A stretch of DNA of 64,000 nt from Cryptomeria japonica (GCF_030272615.1 NC_081410.1:123373640-123437639); one strand, 5' to 3'. Positions 11,065 through 24,029 are shown, numbered from the stretch's first letter. Notes: generated by a model not told the origin, from the sequence alone. Numbers and translations: made by a program.

Positions 11065-12298
11065 ACAATAATAAACATATCCTCATGAATAGTGAAGCAT
11101 CATATATTACTTATGAGACCTTTATATGTGATTTAAACTTGTACAAGACATATGATCCTTTGTGTTTAAAGAATTAAAGATCTTGACTTTAGGAGAAGGG
11201 GACACATTAATAGCTAAAATTAGATATGGAGAACCATGTGTTGAAGCTTTAAGACTATCAATTTCATACTAATACATTTGGCCTAAAATTTCGATGGAGA
11301 GGTATATTGTGAAAATATTTGATTTTTTTAAAAAAAATTGTCCACATTCATTGGAATTTTGACAATTCAATATATGTTTTAAACAGAGAAGGAATTGGAA
11401 ATGACATTTGTGCTATTTTACAAAAAGTGCTTGCGCTCGTCGAAATTCCAGTGACAATGGGCATTACTTAAAAAAAAAAAAGACCAAGACATTTCAAATC
11501 ATTTTCGTGGCCTCTTCCCATTCTCATATTGCCACCCAAGCAACGTACTCCCACCCAGAGTAAGCATGAACCATGAACCGTTTTGACCGATTAATGCCAG
11601 CTCCAAGCATTCTCGACTCATGGAATAGGGTTTGCAAAAATGGGAGCAATGTCAGCTCATGCAGGAATAGGGTAGGTGTAAAGCTTTGTCAACATCCTCT
11701 AGCCTATGCGAAAATGGGAGCAATGTCACCTCATGGAATAGGGCATGCTCTCGGGTATGAATCATATCTTGTATGAATCAACATCCTTTTTGGGGAATTT
11801 TTTTTTTCAAAAACCAGTTCATATGTTTTGTGTTATGCTCCCACATTTTGTAGACATATCTACCAGGGCATTCACAACTACAACATCTGGAAATCTCCCT
11901 TAATGTTTCGATTGATGCCTAGACCCTATTCCAAGGTTCCAATCTCGGATGTGTACGAAGAGGGTACTAGAAATGGTTGTGGATTTCGGTTGTACACCTA
12001 CCATGTGCATTTGCCTTAAGGTTTCAAAAACATTTTCAACAAATCTACTTTTTGCATATCATGGCATTCCATGAGATGCCATTTTTGTGAGGAATTTTAG
12101 CAGTTTGAATTCCTTGTTCATGTCTTCATAGTATTGAAATTTTCTAAAGCATTTTAAAAGGTCTATTTTGTGCAATCCTAGTGATCATTATGTTCGACTA
12201 AAGACCATTTGGCTTCATTCCCCTTCTTTAACTCATTCATCAGTCACTCGTCTATTTTACACCTACAGATAGTGATGTTTCTGATTCTTCATTGGCCT
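11065..12298 (+). other. Unassigned DNA with a repeated 60-bp word
   Basis: No gene is supported. 11065-11300 may be the tail of element A. Between 11617 and 12350 a word of about 60 bp (containing gtaggtgtaaagct, tgtcaacatcc and aaaatgggagc) occurs three times with changes. Poly-A (near 11470) and poly-T (near 11806) runs are present. Confidence 0.4.
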
Positions 12299-12427
12299 GG
12301 GTGTAGGTGTAAAGCTATGTCAACATCCCCCAGCCTGTGCAAAAATGGGAGCTTTGAAATGGCACGTCGACTGTTTGACAAACTGCCTCACAGAAATTGG
12401 AAGTTTTTGAACAAGGTATGAACATCT
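12299..12427 (+). pseudogene. PPR-like gene fragment
   Basis: The frame gives CKNGSFEMARRLFDKLPHRN, which fits the pentatricopeptide repeat consensus of plant PLS-class proteins (Y-x-K-x-G-x-x-x-x-A-R-x-x-F-D-x-M-P-x-R-N). PPR proteins bind organellar RNA. Only about one repeat is readable. Copia element C interrupts the sequence at 12427, and what follows at 20043 does not read on as further PPR repeats. I take it as a scrap of a PPR gene, not a gene. Confidence 0.45.
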
Positions 12428-13907
12428 TGATAGTTCTAATACTAAATGTTTAGTACAGATGCCAAGCTAACAAGATGAGAGGGGGGGGGGTGAATCATAC
12501 AAACTTAATCTTCCATAAAATCAAGAGATTCAACCTCGGTAACCTTATCAGAAAAATAGTAAAGCATGTAGACTCATAAATAGATAAGATCACAAAACAT
12601 ATAACACCAGATTTAACATGGAAACCTAAATAGGGAAAAACCACTATGGGATTTTGGACCCACTAAGAAATATACTCTTCTAGAGTATGCTCGGTTAAAA
12701 GAAAATCCTCTTAAATATTACAAACACATTGCTAGATGTGACCCGGTTAAGGGATTTCCCTCAGATCTGTTAGGATCTTCACCTTGTTAGAAGTGACCTT
12801 GTTAAAGGATTTCAAACACTCAATCAGAATGTCACCTTGCTAGAGGGTTTTACAAATAAGACTATTAAGTCCACTCGGTTAAGAGATTTTCTGTCACTTT
12901 ATAGAATAACAGTAATAAAAATCTATCTGCAACTTCACATCTAAAATGCTAAAGTAGATTCTTATTTGCTCAATACAATATAGACATAGGACTTATCTTG
13001 TCCCTCTGTTGGGCTCTATAATCTATTTCTCAAACAGGTCTTCAAGCTTTTGTGCTTAGTAAACACTGTGTAGCATCCCCGTGCTTACACTTGCCTGCAT
13101 ACATTATTTATCAACAATTCCTTATTTATAAACAATTTACTAACTGCTTAATCTCCTTGATCACATTTCCCATGATCAATCTTAGCCATCAGATCTCCAT
13201 TCTTGACTAGGTTCAATGTATCCTTCAATCTGAAAATGTTTTACCTCCCCTTGGAACTTGCATACATTTCTTGGAACTTGTGCTAGTGTATTGCGGTTTA
13301 ATATGAGCTGTAGATCTTCCTGTCGATCTTCCATTGCCATAGATTCTTAACAAACTTCATGCATGACATACCAATCATTTAATGAATTCTATCTCATCAG
13401 CTTCCTTCATTAAATAACGCTTTTAATCATTTAATGCATTTTGTTACAGCTCAGTTGCAACTCAGTAAATACTAAACTTCACTCGGTAGACATTACGCGT
13501 TCATTAACCGATAGCAATAACCTTAGGGTTTTTCGACTAGGTTCTTTTCTTGGTAACATATTATAGTATTAACCTTACAATCAACAACATACGTAGGATA
13601 TCAAAACAATCTAAACATCATGATCTCATCATTGTCTAACTCGGTAATAGTTGCCCATTTGAATAACTTATTCCTCCCCTTATTCATCACATTCTTTACC
13701 GACATCTTAATTCTCTTCAAAACATACTTCTTAAGATATGGCAACATCATACTGAATCAGAAAATCAATTTCTTGACATCAATGAAAAAATAATATTGTT
13801 TAAGACAGTAAACATCCTTAATCAATTATATCCATAATCATCAACAACCTTCTCAATATCCTTATTGAAATGCCAACAATGTCCCTTTGCCTGTTATAAT
13901 ACCAACA
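12428..13907 (-). repeat. 3' LTR of element C, 1480 bp
   Basis: On the minus strand it starts TGTTGGTATTATAAC and ends AACTATCA. It matches 18532-20037 with a few percent differences by eye. A run of ten Gs on the plus strand near 12481 (Cs in the element) is also present in the 5' LTR. Confidence 0.94.
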
Positions 13908-13919
13908 ATCTCCCCCTTT
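13908..13919 (-). other. Polypurine tract of element C
   Basis: AAAGGGGGAGAT immediately precedes the 3' LTR start on the minus strand. It closely resembles the F-family tract AAAAGGGGAGAT. 13920-14309 is AT-rich 3' untranslated sequence without a supported gene. Confidence 0.88.
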
Positions 13920-14309
13920 GGCATTGATGGAAAAACTAATTGATTTGACCTAAATGATTCACATTCAAATTACTGTGATTCATCTGCTGAAATGCTCTCC
14001 TCCTGTCATCAGATTTCTCCCCCATACATTAGTCTTCTCCCCCTTTGACAACAATGCCAAAAAGTAAAGAACTAAAACATGATTTCTTCCGCTGAGAAGT
14101 GAATCCCTTGCTGTTATGTGTCAACTCAGTCTCGGTCAGAGCATTTTGTCTTCAATTACTATTCCCTATTATTATTTCCTGCACACCTTTAGAAAACCTC
14201 CTAAAGTGTGTAAATCAACATCAACTCCTAAAGATATTTTGTAAAGTCATTGAATTGATGCTTTCACCAAACTTGGTTAGTGAATGGAAGATAGGGGTAG
14301 GACCCCTAA

Positions 14310-14811
14310 CTAACTTCTAAGATACTCAAAAGTGTCCCTTGGCAGTGGCTTGGTGAAGATATTTGCTATTTGTTCCTTTATGCTAATATACTCCAACACC
14401 ACTTTCTTCTCTTGAACTTCTTCTCTAAGATAATGATATTTGATAGAGATGTGCTTTGTCTTAGAGTGCATAACATGATTCTTTGAAATGTTAAGGGGAA
14501 CTAGTATTGTCACAGCATATAGTTACTGGCTCGGTAACTTTCTCATTTATACCTTCCAATAGTTGTTTGATCCATGCTATATTGGTACAATTCAATGCTG
14601 CAACAACATATTCAACTTTTGTTGTTGACTATGAAACACATCCTTGTTTCTTGCTAAGCCAACTTACTAGTCTTTCTCCTAAAAAGAAAGCTCCTCCACT
14701 TGTGCTTTTCCTATCATCAATGTTGCCTGCCCAATTAGCATCAGTATAAACTTTTAAAATAAAATCATTTCTCTTGTTATATACTAAGCCATAATCTTCA
14801 GTGCTTTTCAA
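14310..14811 (-). pseudogene. Copia RNase H domain, frameshifted
   Basis: Two pieces in different frames carry DANWAGNIDDRKSTSGGAFF and SWLSKKQ (14811-14629), then SKTKHISIKYHYLREEV and IANIFTKPLP (14513-14310). These are the usual landmarks of the copia RNase H, which removes RNA from the RNA-DNA hybrid. The break between the pieces is a frameshift. Confidence 0.9.
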
Positions 14812-16112
14812 GTATCTGAAAAACTCTCTTGTTTGCTATTATGTGCGTTTCCTTGGGATCTGTAGAAAATCTTGCAACTATACTTGCTGCATGTGCTATG
14901 TCTGGTTTGCTATGAACAACATATTGCAGCTTTCCAATCATGGATCGGTAAAGTGTCTCATCAATAGATGCAGATTCATCATTCTTTGATAATTTATAGT
15001 TGGTAGTCATAGGAGTACTTACTAGTTTTGAATCCTCCATTCCAAATTTCTTCAAGATTTCCTTTATATACTTGGATTGAGTAATGAAAATCTCATCTTT
15101 CATTTGCAATATCTGTAGACCTATAAACTACTTTATCTCACCGATTAGTTGACATCTCAAATTCTTTCCACATTTCATTACCAAAGTTTTTGCATAGAGA
15201 ATCATTCCCACAAAATATAATGTCATTAACAAATATGGTTGAGATCAGTATTCCATTGTCTTCATCATTCTTCATGTACATATTGTTGTTTTCATTAGTT
15301 CTTATAAAACCAATCTTGATCAAATAAGAGTGCAATCTTTCATACCATACTCTAGGTGCTTGTTTCAAACCATATAATGCTTTGTTCAATTTACATACCT
15401 GATCATTATTCTTGTTTTCAACAAATCCTTCAGGTTGTTCAATGAAAACTTCTTCTTCTAATATACCATTCAGAAATGCTGATTTGACATCCATTTGATA
15501 TACCTTGAAATTATTGTAAGCAGCATATGCCAACAATGTTCTTACTCCTTCAAGTCTTGCCACAGGTGCAAAAGTCTCACCATAATCAATTCCTTTTTCT
15601 TGAGCATATCCTTTGCAAACTAGTCTTGCTTTATTTCTAATGACCTCACCTTTTTCATTCAGCTTGTTTCTGAAAATCCACTTTGTACCGATTACATTTT
15701 TGTCTTTCGGTCTTGGGACCAGTGTCCATGTATCATTCTTCTTGATTTGATCAATCTCTTCTATCATAGCATTTATCCAATCTTCACTATTAAATGCCTG
15801 TTTCACTATTCTCGGTTCAAATTCAGATATCAGACATGTGTTTTGTCTTAGTTTGTTCCTTGTCATTACTGGATCATCCTTATCTCCTATAATCTGACTT
15901 GATGCATGATTCCTTCTAACATACTTGGCTAATACAGGCTCAGTAGGCTCTATATGATCTTCTTCATCACTCGATAACTGGATATTCTCTTCATTTCCTT
16001 CAACAATCTTCTTGGTAGGAATTGTAAGTTGAACATAGACAAATTCATCATAATCTTCTGGTTCCTTGGAATTTCCTTCATCATTTCTTTTTGCAAATTC
16101 ATCAATTTTCAC
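14798..16112 (-). pseudogene. Copia reverse transcriptase, frameshifted, altered active site
   Basis: This is an RVT_2-type reverse transcriptase. It shows the [11 protein letters not shown] block, [37 protein letters not shown] and, at the catalytic site, FVNDIIF where functional copies have Y-V-D-D. One catalytic Asp is therefore Asn. The frame ends at 15138 with a stop soon after EMSTNR, then resumes in another frame (15109-14798: QSKYIKEILKKFGM, MIGKLQYVVHSKPDIA). The part before about 15880 is the linker from integrase. Confidence 0.93.
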
Positions 16113-16829
16113 ATTTTCACTTTCTACTATTTTGTTAGATGATTTGATTAGACATTTAAATGCTTTTATTCTAGAAGAATAACCTAGAAATGTTTCTTCT
16201 TCACTTTTCTGATCAAACTTGCCATTTCTATCATCTTTGTGAACATAGCATCTACTTCCAAAGATTTTAAAATAACTTACATTAGGTTTCTTGTCATACC
16301 AGATTTCATATGGTGTCTTTAAAGTTCCTTTCTTCAGTTGTACTCAGTTCAGGGTGTAAACTGCTATGCTTATTGCTTCTCTCCAAAATGTTTGTGGCAC
16401 TTTCTTTTCAATCATCAGGGTTCTGGCACAATCCACAATAGATCTATTTCTTCTCTTAGCAATTCCATTTTGTTGTGGAGTTCTCGGTGCAGAGACTTGT
16501 CTTTTTATACCATGATCATTGCAGAATAAGTTGAACTCATCAGAGGTGAACTCTCTTTCTCTATCTGATCTAAGACATTTCAGTTGTCTTCCAGTTTCAT
16601 TTTCAACTCTTGCCTTGTACCATTTAAACATTTGAAAAGCTTCTGATTTTTCTTTTAAAAACATAACTGACATCATCCTTGTGTAATCATCCACAAATAA
16701 TATGAAATATTCATCACCATAATAACTTTGAACTTTCATAGGATCACAAAGATCAGTATGCACAAGATCTAAAATTCCCTTAGAAGTGTAGGACTTACTT
16801 GTAAAACTTGATCTTGTCATCTTACCCAT
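16113..16829 (-). pseudogene. Copia integrase core, catalytic Glu lost
   Basis: The rve-type integrase core includes VHTDLCDPM (first catalytic Asp), FVDDYTRM, LRSDREREF (second Asp) and QQNGIAKRRNRS. In functional copia elements this last motif is N-G-x-A-E-R, so the catalytic Glu is now Lys (AAG). A TAA near 16343 interrupts the frame, which then continues to the RT linker with [15 protein letters not shown]. Its role would be to insert the cDNA into the host chromosome. Confidence 0.92.
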
Positions 16830-16838
16830 TTGGCATCC

Positions 16839-17405
16839 TCAGCACATAACATTCTCAGGTTTCTCAAGACTCGGTAGACCTCTTACTCGATGCTTCTTAC
16901 TTATTTTGATCAGATTATCAAAATTTACATGACAAAACCTTTTATGCCATAACCAGGTATCGTCTTTCTTTGCATATAGACACTTATTCCGAGTTGAGTC
17001 AAGATGAAATGTGTTACCTGTTGTTTGTGTCCCGGTAGCTGCTAACTTTCCATGCTTGTCATGAACTTTGACAATTCCTTTCTGAAACTCTATTTGGTAA
17101 CCTGTGTTGTTTAGCTGTGCTACACTCAACAAATTGTATTTCAATCCTTCAACCCAATAAACATCATTACATTTAGCATTGTCAAGAAGTGTTATAGATC
17201 CTTTACATCTTACTGGACATGGTGCATCATTACCAAATCTTACATAGCCTCCATCATAATCTTCTAATATAACAAACTTGTGTTTATCACCTGTCATGTG
17301 ATGTGAGCATCCACTATCTATGATCCAAGAATCATTTTTACTTATGTGAGATACTAGGGCTTTTTCTTCACACCTTTCTTCATCTGATCCATCTTTGATA
17401 TCCAC
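16839..17405 (-). pseudogene. Copia protease and pre-integrase zinc domain
   Basis: The aspartic protease active site is WIIDSGCSHHM at about residues 27-37 of this open stretch. It is followed by the GAG_preintegrase region with the His/Cys zinc finger (WLWHKRFCHVNFDNL, then VMC). A TGA right after VMC separates it from integrase in the same frame, where other copia elements have a sense codon before GCQ. Confidence 0.9.
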
Positions 17406-18466
17406 ATAAACTACTTCCTCTATATCAGTTTCATCAGATTTGTCATCATTAGATTCCTCATCAGCTATTAGGCATGTCTTCTTTTCTCTTCTTCTGAAAT
17501 CTTGGTGTTCTCTATAATGATTATCTTTCTATCTGTCATCTCGGTAATCTCTCTTTTCACTAGATTCTATATCAAGACACTTTGAGGCCATATGTCCTAT
17601 CTTATCACAATTGAAACATTTCAAAGCTAGTTTTTCTTTATACTTACCTTTGCCTCTTGGTAACCTTCTGGCTAATAGTGCTTCAAACTCTTCTTACTTC
17701 TTGATTTCCTCATACAGTTTGTGCACTTTTGCCATGTTCTTGCGAAATCTCTCACTTGCTCCACTGTGATCCCCTTTAGTGTACTTACTCATTCTATCAT
17801 TGTAATCATCAGATTCACCAATATGAAAAGAACTAAAAGCAGATTCTACTTTATTTACCGATGACCCACTGTTATCAAAATTACTTAACTCAAATGCATG
17901 TAGCTTACTGTTAGTAGCATCTAAAGAAATTGGCATATTGGGTACCAACTCAATTCATTGATTGCAGAGACTTGGATTGCATAAGCTGGTAGAAGGGTTC
18001 TTAACAACTTGCTTGCTATATCCTTTTCTTCAATAGTTCCACCTGCTTTTTTCATTTGATTGACAATCTCCTTTAACCTTGTACTGTACTGGGTTATGTT
18101 CTCACCTTCATTCATCCTCATAGATTCAAGTTGTCCTCTTAGACTATCCACTTTTGCTCTTTGAACATGTTCATCACCACCATACACAGATATGAGCTTG
18201 TCCCACATTGCCTTGGCATCATTGCAGCCTTCTAGATCATTAAACTTTGAGTTGGTCAATGTAGATGTTATTTCAATCATTGCTTGAATATGTTCTTGCT
18301 TTGCCTTTATCTCTTCCATTGTCAATGGATAGGTGCTCAGTGTAATGAAATCATTCTCCAACTAATATACAACATATTCTCCAACTCCTGATAGGTGCAG
18401 CTTCATCCTTTTCTGCCATGTAGAGAAACTTGACTTGTTCAGCTTCGATGCATCCCTCTTATACAT
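17406..18466 (-). pseudogene. Copia Gag with one CCHC zinc knuckle
   Basis: The frame starts at an ATG at 18466 soon after the PBS. It has the copia Gag core (WQKRMKLHLSG; a stop; ENDFITLSTYPLTMEEIKAK; KLISVYGGDEHVQRAK; LLRTLLPAYAIQV). A frameshift near 17945 and a TAA near 17693 interrupt it. The zinc knuckle CFNCDKIGHMASKC lies at about 17617-17576. An acidic linker leads to the protease. Confidence 0.88.
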
Positions 18467-18517
18467 ATTTGGATCTTTGCCTCAAGTACCTTTAAAATTT
18501 TTCTTCTGGAGTCCAAA

Positions 18518-18529
18518 GCTCTGATACCA
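18518..18529 (-). other. Initiator-Met tRNA primer-binding site of element C
   Basis: TGGTATCAGAGC on the minus strand, two bases from the 5' LTR end, is the exact classical site complementary to plant initiator tRNA-Met. Confidence 0.93.
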
Positions 18530-18531
18530 AT

Positions 18532-20037
18532 TGATAGTTTTGATACTAAATGTTTAGTACAGATACCAAGCTAACAAGATGAGAGGGGGGGGGGTGGTGA
18601 ATCATACAAACTTAATCTTCCATAAAATCAACAGATTCTACCTTGGTAACCTTATCAGAAAAATAGTAAAGCATGCAGACTCATAAACAGATAAGATCAC
18701 AAAACATATAACACCAGATTTAACGTGGAAACCTAAATAGGAAAAAACCATTGTGGGATTTCAGACCCCCTAAGAAATATACTCTTCTAGAGTATGCTCG
18801 GTTAAAAGAAAATCCTGTTAAAGATTACAAACACATTGCTAGATGTGACCCAGTTAAGGGATTTCCCTCAGATCTGTTAGGATCTTCACCTTGTTAGAAG
18901 TGACCTTGTTAAAGGATTTGAAACACTCAATCAGAATGTCACCTTACTAGAGGGTTTTACAAATAAGACTGTTAAGTCCACTCGGTTAAGAGATTTTCTA
19001 TCACTTTACAGAATAACAATAATAAAAATCTATCTACAACTACACATCTAAAATGGTAAAGTAGATTCTTATTTGCTCAATACAATATAGTCATAGGACT
19101 TATCTTGTCCCTCTATTGGGCTCTATACTCTGTTTCTCAAATAGGTCTTCAAGCTTCTGTGCTCAATAAACACTGTGTAGCATCCCCGTGCTTACACTTG
19201 CCCACATACATTGTTTATCAACAATTCCTTATTTATAAACAATTTACTAACCGCTTAATCTCCTTGATCACATTTCCCATGATCAATCTTAGCCATCAGA
19301 TCTCCATTCTTGACTAGGTTCAATGTATCCTTCGATCTGAAAATGTTTTACCTCGCCTTGGAACTTGCATACATTTCTTGGAACTTGTGCTAGGGTATTG
19401 CAGTTTAATTTGAGTTGTAGATCTTCCTGTTGATCTTCCATTGCCATAGATTCTTAACAAACTTCATGCACAACATACCAATCATTTAATCAATTCTAGC
19501 TCATCAGCTTCCTTCATTAAATAATGCTTTTAATCATTTAATGCATTCTGTTACAGCTCGATTGCAACTTGGTAAATACTAAACTTCACTCGGTAGACAT
19601 TCTGCCTTCATTAACCGATAGCGATAACCTTAGGGTTTACCGACTAGGTTCCTTAGGGTTTACCGACTAGGTTCTTTGCTCGGTAACATAGTATAGTATT
19701 AACTTTACAATCAACAACATATGTAGGATATCAAAACAATATAAACATCATGATCTCATCATTGTCTAACTCGGTAATAGTTTCCCATTTGAATAACTTA
19801 TTCTTCCCCTTATTCATCACATTCTTTACCAACATCTTAATTCTCTTCAAAACATACTTCTTAAGATATGGCAACATCATACTGAATCAAAAAATCAATT
19901 TCTTGACATCAATGACAAAATAATATTGTTTAAGATAGTAAACATCCTTAATCAGTTATATCCATAATCATCAACAACCTTCTCAATATCCTTATTGAAA
20001 TGCCAACAATCTCCCTTTGTCTGTTATAATGCCAACA
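18532..20037 (-). repeat. 5' LTR of element C, 1506 bp
   Basis: Homologous to 12428-13907. It is 26 bp longer, mainly because a word of about 24 bp (ccttagggtttaccgactagg) is duplicated in tandem near 19630-19675. TATTTATAAAC near 19225-19240 is a possible TATA region in the element's direction. Confidence 0.94.
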
Positions 20038-23000
20038 CATCTATCATGGGATAAATAATAGAGGAATTTTGTCAGACGTTGTAGCTGAAATTGCCAGGGT
20101 ACATGTTTTAAAGATGTTTTATATCATAGGATCAACATTCCAATGGCTATTTATTTTTTAAAATTTGGATATCGTATTCCCAACTGATTTCTATTTTCAT
20201 GAAACTATTCCTTTAGGCAAGCAAAAAAACTTGAAAAAACTACACAAGGCTTAAACCATTATTCATAGCCCCTAGAAAATCTCTTCATTACCAAAAAAAC
20301 CTATTCATACTTGAAAACATTATTCACACCTAAAACATTGTCCATGCCTAAGACATTAATCACAACATCAAATAATATTCATAGTGTAAATAAATACTAT
20401 TCATGTTTAAACAATTGTTCATAGATTCATTTAACCTCAAAAATTACTCTAGAAGCTCTTGAGTCTAAATTTGTTGTTCTTTATACGAATTATGGGGTTT
20501 GAAATCTATTTAGTATGATTGTGTAATATCCCTTGTCAATGATGATTGAAAAACAAGGAATATTCACTGTCAAATCTGCAAGAGTCCTCAAAAAATGGGC
20601 ATATGATGATGCAACCTCAAATTCCTCTTATTTCATATCTAAATCAAACAAATGCCTCATTGATAGTCATAAATACATGTTATAGGCAGCTAATGTAAAA
20701 TTACATGGACTGTCACAATAATGTATCAAAATCAGACTTCACTAGATTATTGACATTTCGTCAAGCATGTCATGCAACCTCTGAAAACATATTATAGCTA
20801 CAAGCCCATTCAAATCTTATTATAAACCAATTCCAATACAATCATAGGATCTTTACATAGGCTGACTACCAAGAGATATGCTATTGATTTTTTGAAGACA
20901 TTAGACAGTCACTAACTGAAGCATATATCTAAAAATTACAATGAAAGAAGAGGTTTGAAGAACTTGATTAAGCTATGCCCAAGTCCGGCGATGTAAACAC
21001 CAACATTACTCATCCAAAATAAAGCCATGTTAGAGTTATGATCTTCAATACTTTCTCTTAGAAAAGAGATAAAGTTAAAAAACCAAATGATTACTACAAT
21101 AAATTTATTTTCTTATTAAAAATATAAATAATTACATTAGATATATATTCCACATAAAGAAAAGAAATGATGAAAATCATTTGTGTCTTAAATAATGAGA
21201 TCAACAACTGAAAAAGGGAAAATAATATCCTAATTACGACTCCCTAATTAGTATAAGATACTATTTCCAATAGTATACTAAGGATAAATATTTAAAAAGT
21301 ATAATAATTACACTAATACATATATCACTCTCATGCCTTCCTTAATTTGATATAAGGTCCCTCTATCCAAATATGAAGTCTCAAGGGAGTTGTATGTGTC
21401 AATTATTCAAGCTTCTTCTAAATCTATTCCAACCTCTTCTTCCAACACATGTTTTAATGATGGTTGAGGATCTTTAAACTTTGAAAATATGAATGAACAC
21501 ACTCCTCTAGACATGATTTAAATACCACATTTAATTATACACATGGATGCAATGGACATGATTTAGGATGTGTGCAATGAAGTGTGGAGGTTCATGAGAA
21601 ATACACATTACATTTTTCTGAAGAAGATTTAGGTTTCTATCCTCCTCCTTTGTTGACATCCCCTCCCCCATTGTTTAATATATCTATGAATTTTCCAACA
21701 ACTTTTAATCACAACAAGAGATAATTTTGTATGAGTTTCTTAAAGCCAACTTTATTACTCTCCCCTTGAAAAATTGAAGAAAAAACCATAAACAAAATTA
21801 GGACAATCCTTTTTTCAAGCATCATCAACTATTCCACTAATGAATGTCATGATTTGGAGATTAAAATTCAACAACTTATTGTAGTTATAGTAACATTTAA
21901 ATAATAGGTGACAATGAGTTATACACTCATCATATCCCTTCTAAATGACATTTATAACCTATTATGTTTTTATCTTTCTATATGACATCGGTAGCTTAAT
22001 GACTTATTAGGGGCTCATTGCCATTCATGGTACTACGATTTCATGTGTAATCATATTTGGGAGGCAACGTAATAGCCTGGTTCTTCTTGTCTCTACATTG
22101 TGGAGCAAGAATAATAATTGTCAATTGTTCCTCTTTTTTAAGGATCCACTTTACCTTTGTTGATTTTTATCTCTTATAACTTGATATCCTTTCTTGCATA
22201 AAATTATCCTCAATCCAAATTCTCTCCTTGCTTGGACGTGTGTGTTCCTTGATTAGGACCTCTTTCATTGTTTTGTAGGCAAATAAATAAAGACATCGAC
22301 CTCTCCTCTCTACTTATACACAAAATGGCTAATTGAAACCACCTCATATACACAAAATTTCTCCTTGCACTGATCGAGCCTAAAAAATGTGACACCCTTG
22401 TTCAACAAGTGTTGATACTCTACAACATGATACCTATCATTCATGAGCTCAACGTGGTTGCTTTCATGCTCAATAAAAATATGATCAAAACTTTTTGTAG
22501 TTTCACCACCATCATAATATCATTTTGCTATTGTTAACATCATACATCCTCATGCTATGCTGGCAATTCATTGGGCTCTTCAATTTATTCACTCTTTATA
22601 TGTTAGTGACTACCTTTAACTTATGAACCTTCAAGTAAATCATCATAATGACCTTCAAATAAATCATCATAATGACCTTTATTCACTCTTTATATGTTAG
22701 TGACTACCTTTAACTTATGAACCTTCAAATGAATCTTCAAATAAATCATCTTAATGACCTCAAATAAATCATCATAATGACTACCTTTAATTTTTTATTG
22801 TTCCACCCTACAATTTTATATTTGAGGTATGTAAAATAGTTGCTCTATAGAGTTTTTTATCTCTCTGCATTCTTTTGGTTGCCTTCATTTAAATTATGTA
22901 ATGTTTCCATGATTTTAAAAAATAAAGATTTTAGGAACAAGGTTTGATATGCATATATTTCTTATATACCAGCACAACAATTGAATGTTGGGGGTGTTAT

Positions 23001-24029
23001 GGATATTTTAATATAGGCATTTAAAATATAGAAGTATGGTTATTTTAGAGATTTTGGAAGTAACTACACATCAAATTTTGGGTGCCTTTGAAAAGAAAGT
23101 GGTATGATGAAATCTTTGGGCATAAAATAGATGAAATGCACTCCATACTACTACTGCACAATATTTTGGTCGATGATATTTTTATAATAATAAAGGAAGG
23201 TGTATGGAACAACCAAATTATTATCATTATAAACAATTAATATTTTAAGATCCTTTTATGATGTGTAAGTTGATAATATTTTATGAAAGGTCCCTAAATG
23301 AATACACTTTAAACTGATTTTAGCAATGACTATCAGATGTAGACAAAATGAACTCTTTTTGGATTAGGATGGTACACAAAATCTACTATCAAAAGGTTGT
23401 CAAAAAATCTTGGGACTAGGAGGTGTGAACTAGCCTACCCTTTTGCTTTGGATTGCCTTGCATCCAAATGGTTTTGTTTGTTAATCTTCTCTATCATGGA
23501 TCACCTATCATAACACAACTTGCTAGCCAATGAAATCCATGATGTAGCATGAATCACCCAACATTACACAACTTGTTAGCTAGTAGTATTCACAATTCTT
23601 CTCTTTTCTCTTATCATATGACTAATAGTAAGCATCTCCTTAGTAGACCTAGAAGTCATATAACTTCTCCCGTGACAGAGTGTTCAAGTAGAATTATTGG
23701 GACTAGGAGGTGCAGATCGACCAGATCCTCCTCCTGTCAGATGTAGACAAAATGAATGCTTTTTGGATTAGGATGGTACACAAAATCTACTATCAAAAGG
23801 TTGTCAAAAATTCTTGGGACTAGGAGGTGTGAACTGGCCTACCCTTCTGCTTTTCATGCCATCAAAATTTGAGTTTGATTATCATCATTTACATTGCCAA
23901 ATTCTTCACACAAAACTCCTGAATCAATTTCCCACACACAAAATGATGAAAAATAGGTTTGTTGATGGGGGCTTTCCTAGGTCAAACCTAATAGCCTATT
24001 ATAGTGATTTGTTCTATTATGGATAATGT
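20038..24029 (+). other. Old AT-rich intergenic DNA
   Basis: No gene is supported. Visible structure: a degenerate repeat of attattcatacctaaaac-like words at about 20250-20430; a stretch at about 21940-22100 similar to the minus strand of element B's 3' module; local tandem duplications (gtgactacctttaacttatg and aaataaatcatcataatgac words) at about 22605-22795; and two copies of a 110-bp word at about 23330-23440 and 23737-23846. Confidence 0.5.
23330..23846 (+). repeat. Pair of 110-bp direct repeats
   Basis: Both copies run from tcagatgtagacaaaatgaa through a shared block to taggaggtgtgaact and gcctaccctt. They differ by only a few bases and are separated by about 300 bp. The origin is unknown. 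They lie just outside the left end of the DRM inverted repeat. Confidence 0.7.

Larger units (their letters stand above)
12428..20037 (-). mobile_element. Element C: Ty1/copia LTR retrotransposon, decayed
   Basis: This is a complete copia layout on the minus strand: 5' LTR 20037-18532, initiator-Met PBS 18529-18518, gag, protease, integrase, RT, RNase H, PPT 13919-13908 and 3' LTR 13907-12428. The order integrase before RT defines Ty1/copia. The TSD is a perfect CATCT (12423-12427 and 20038-20042). Several stops and at least two frameshifts break the polyprotein, and catalytic residues of both integrase and RT have changed. The element is therefore not autonomous now. Confidence 0.95.

Noticed and set aside
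12480..12491. Run of ten Gs as a functional G-quadruplex
   Set aside because: It is a homopolymer run next to the copia LTR end, present in both LTRs; nothing else supports a function.
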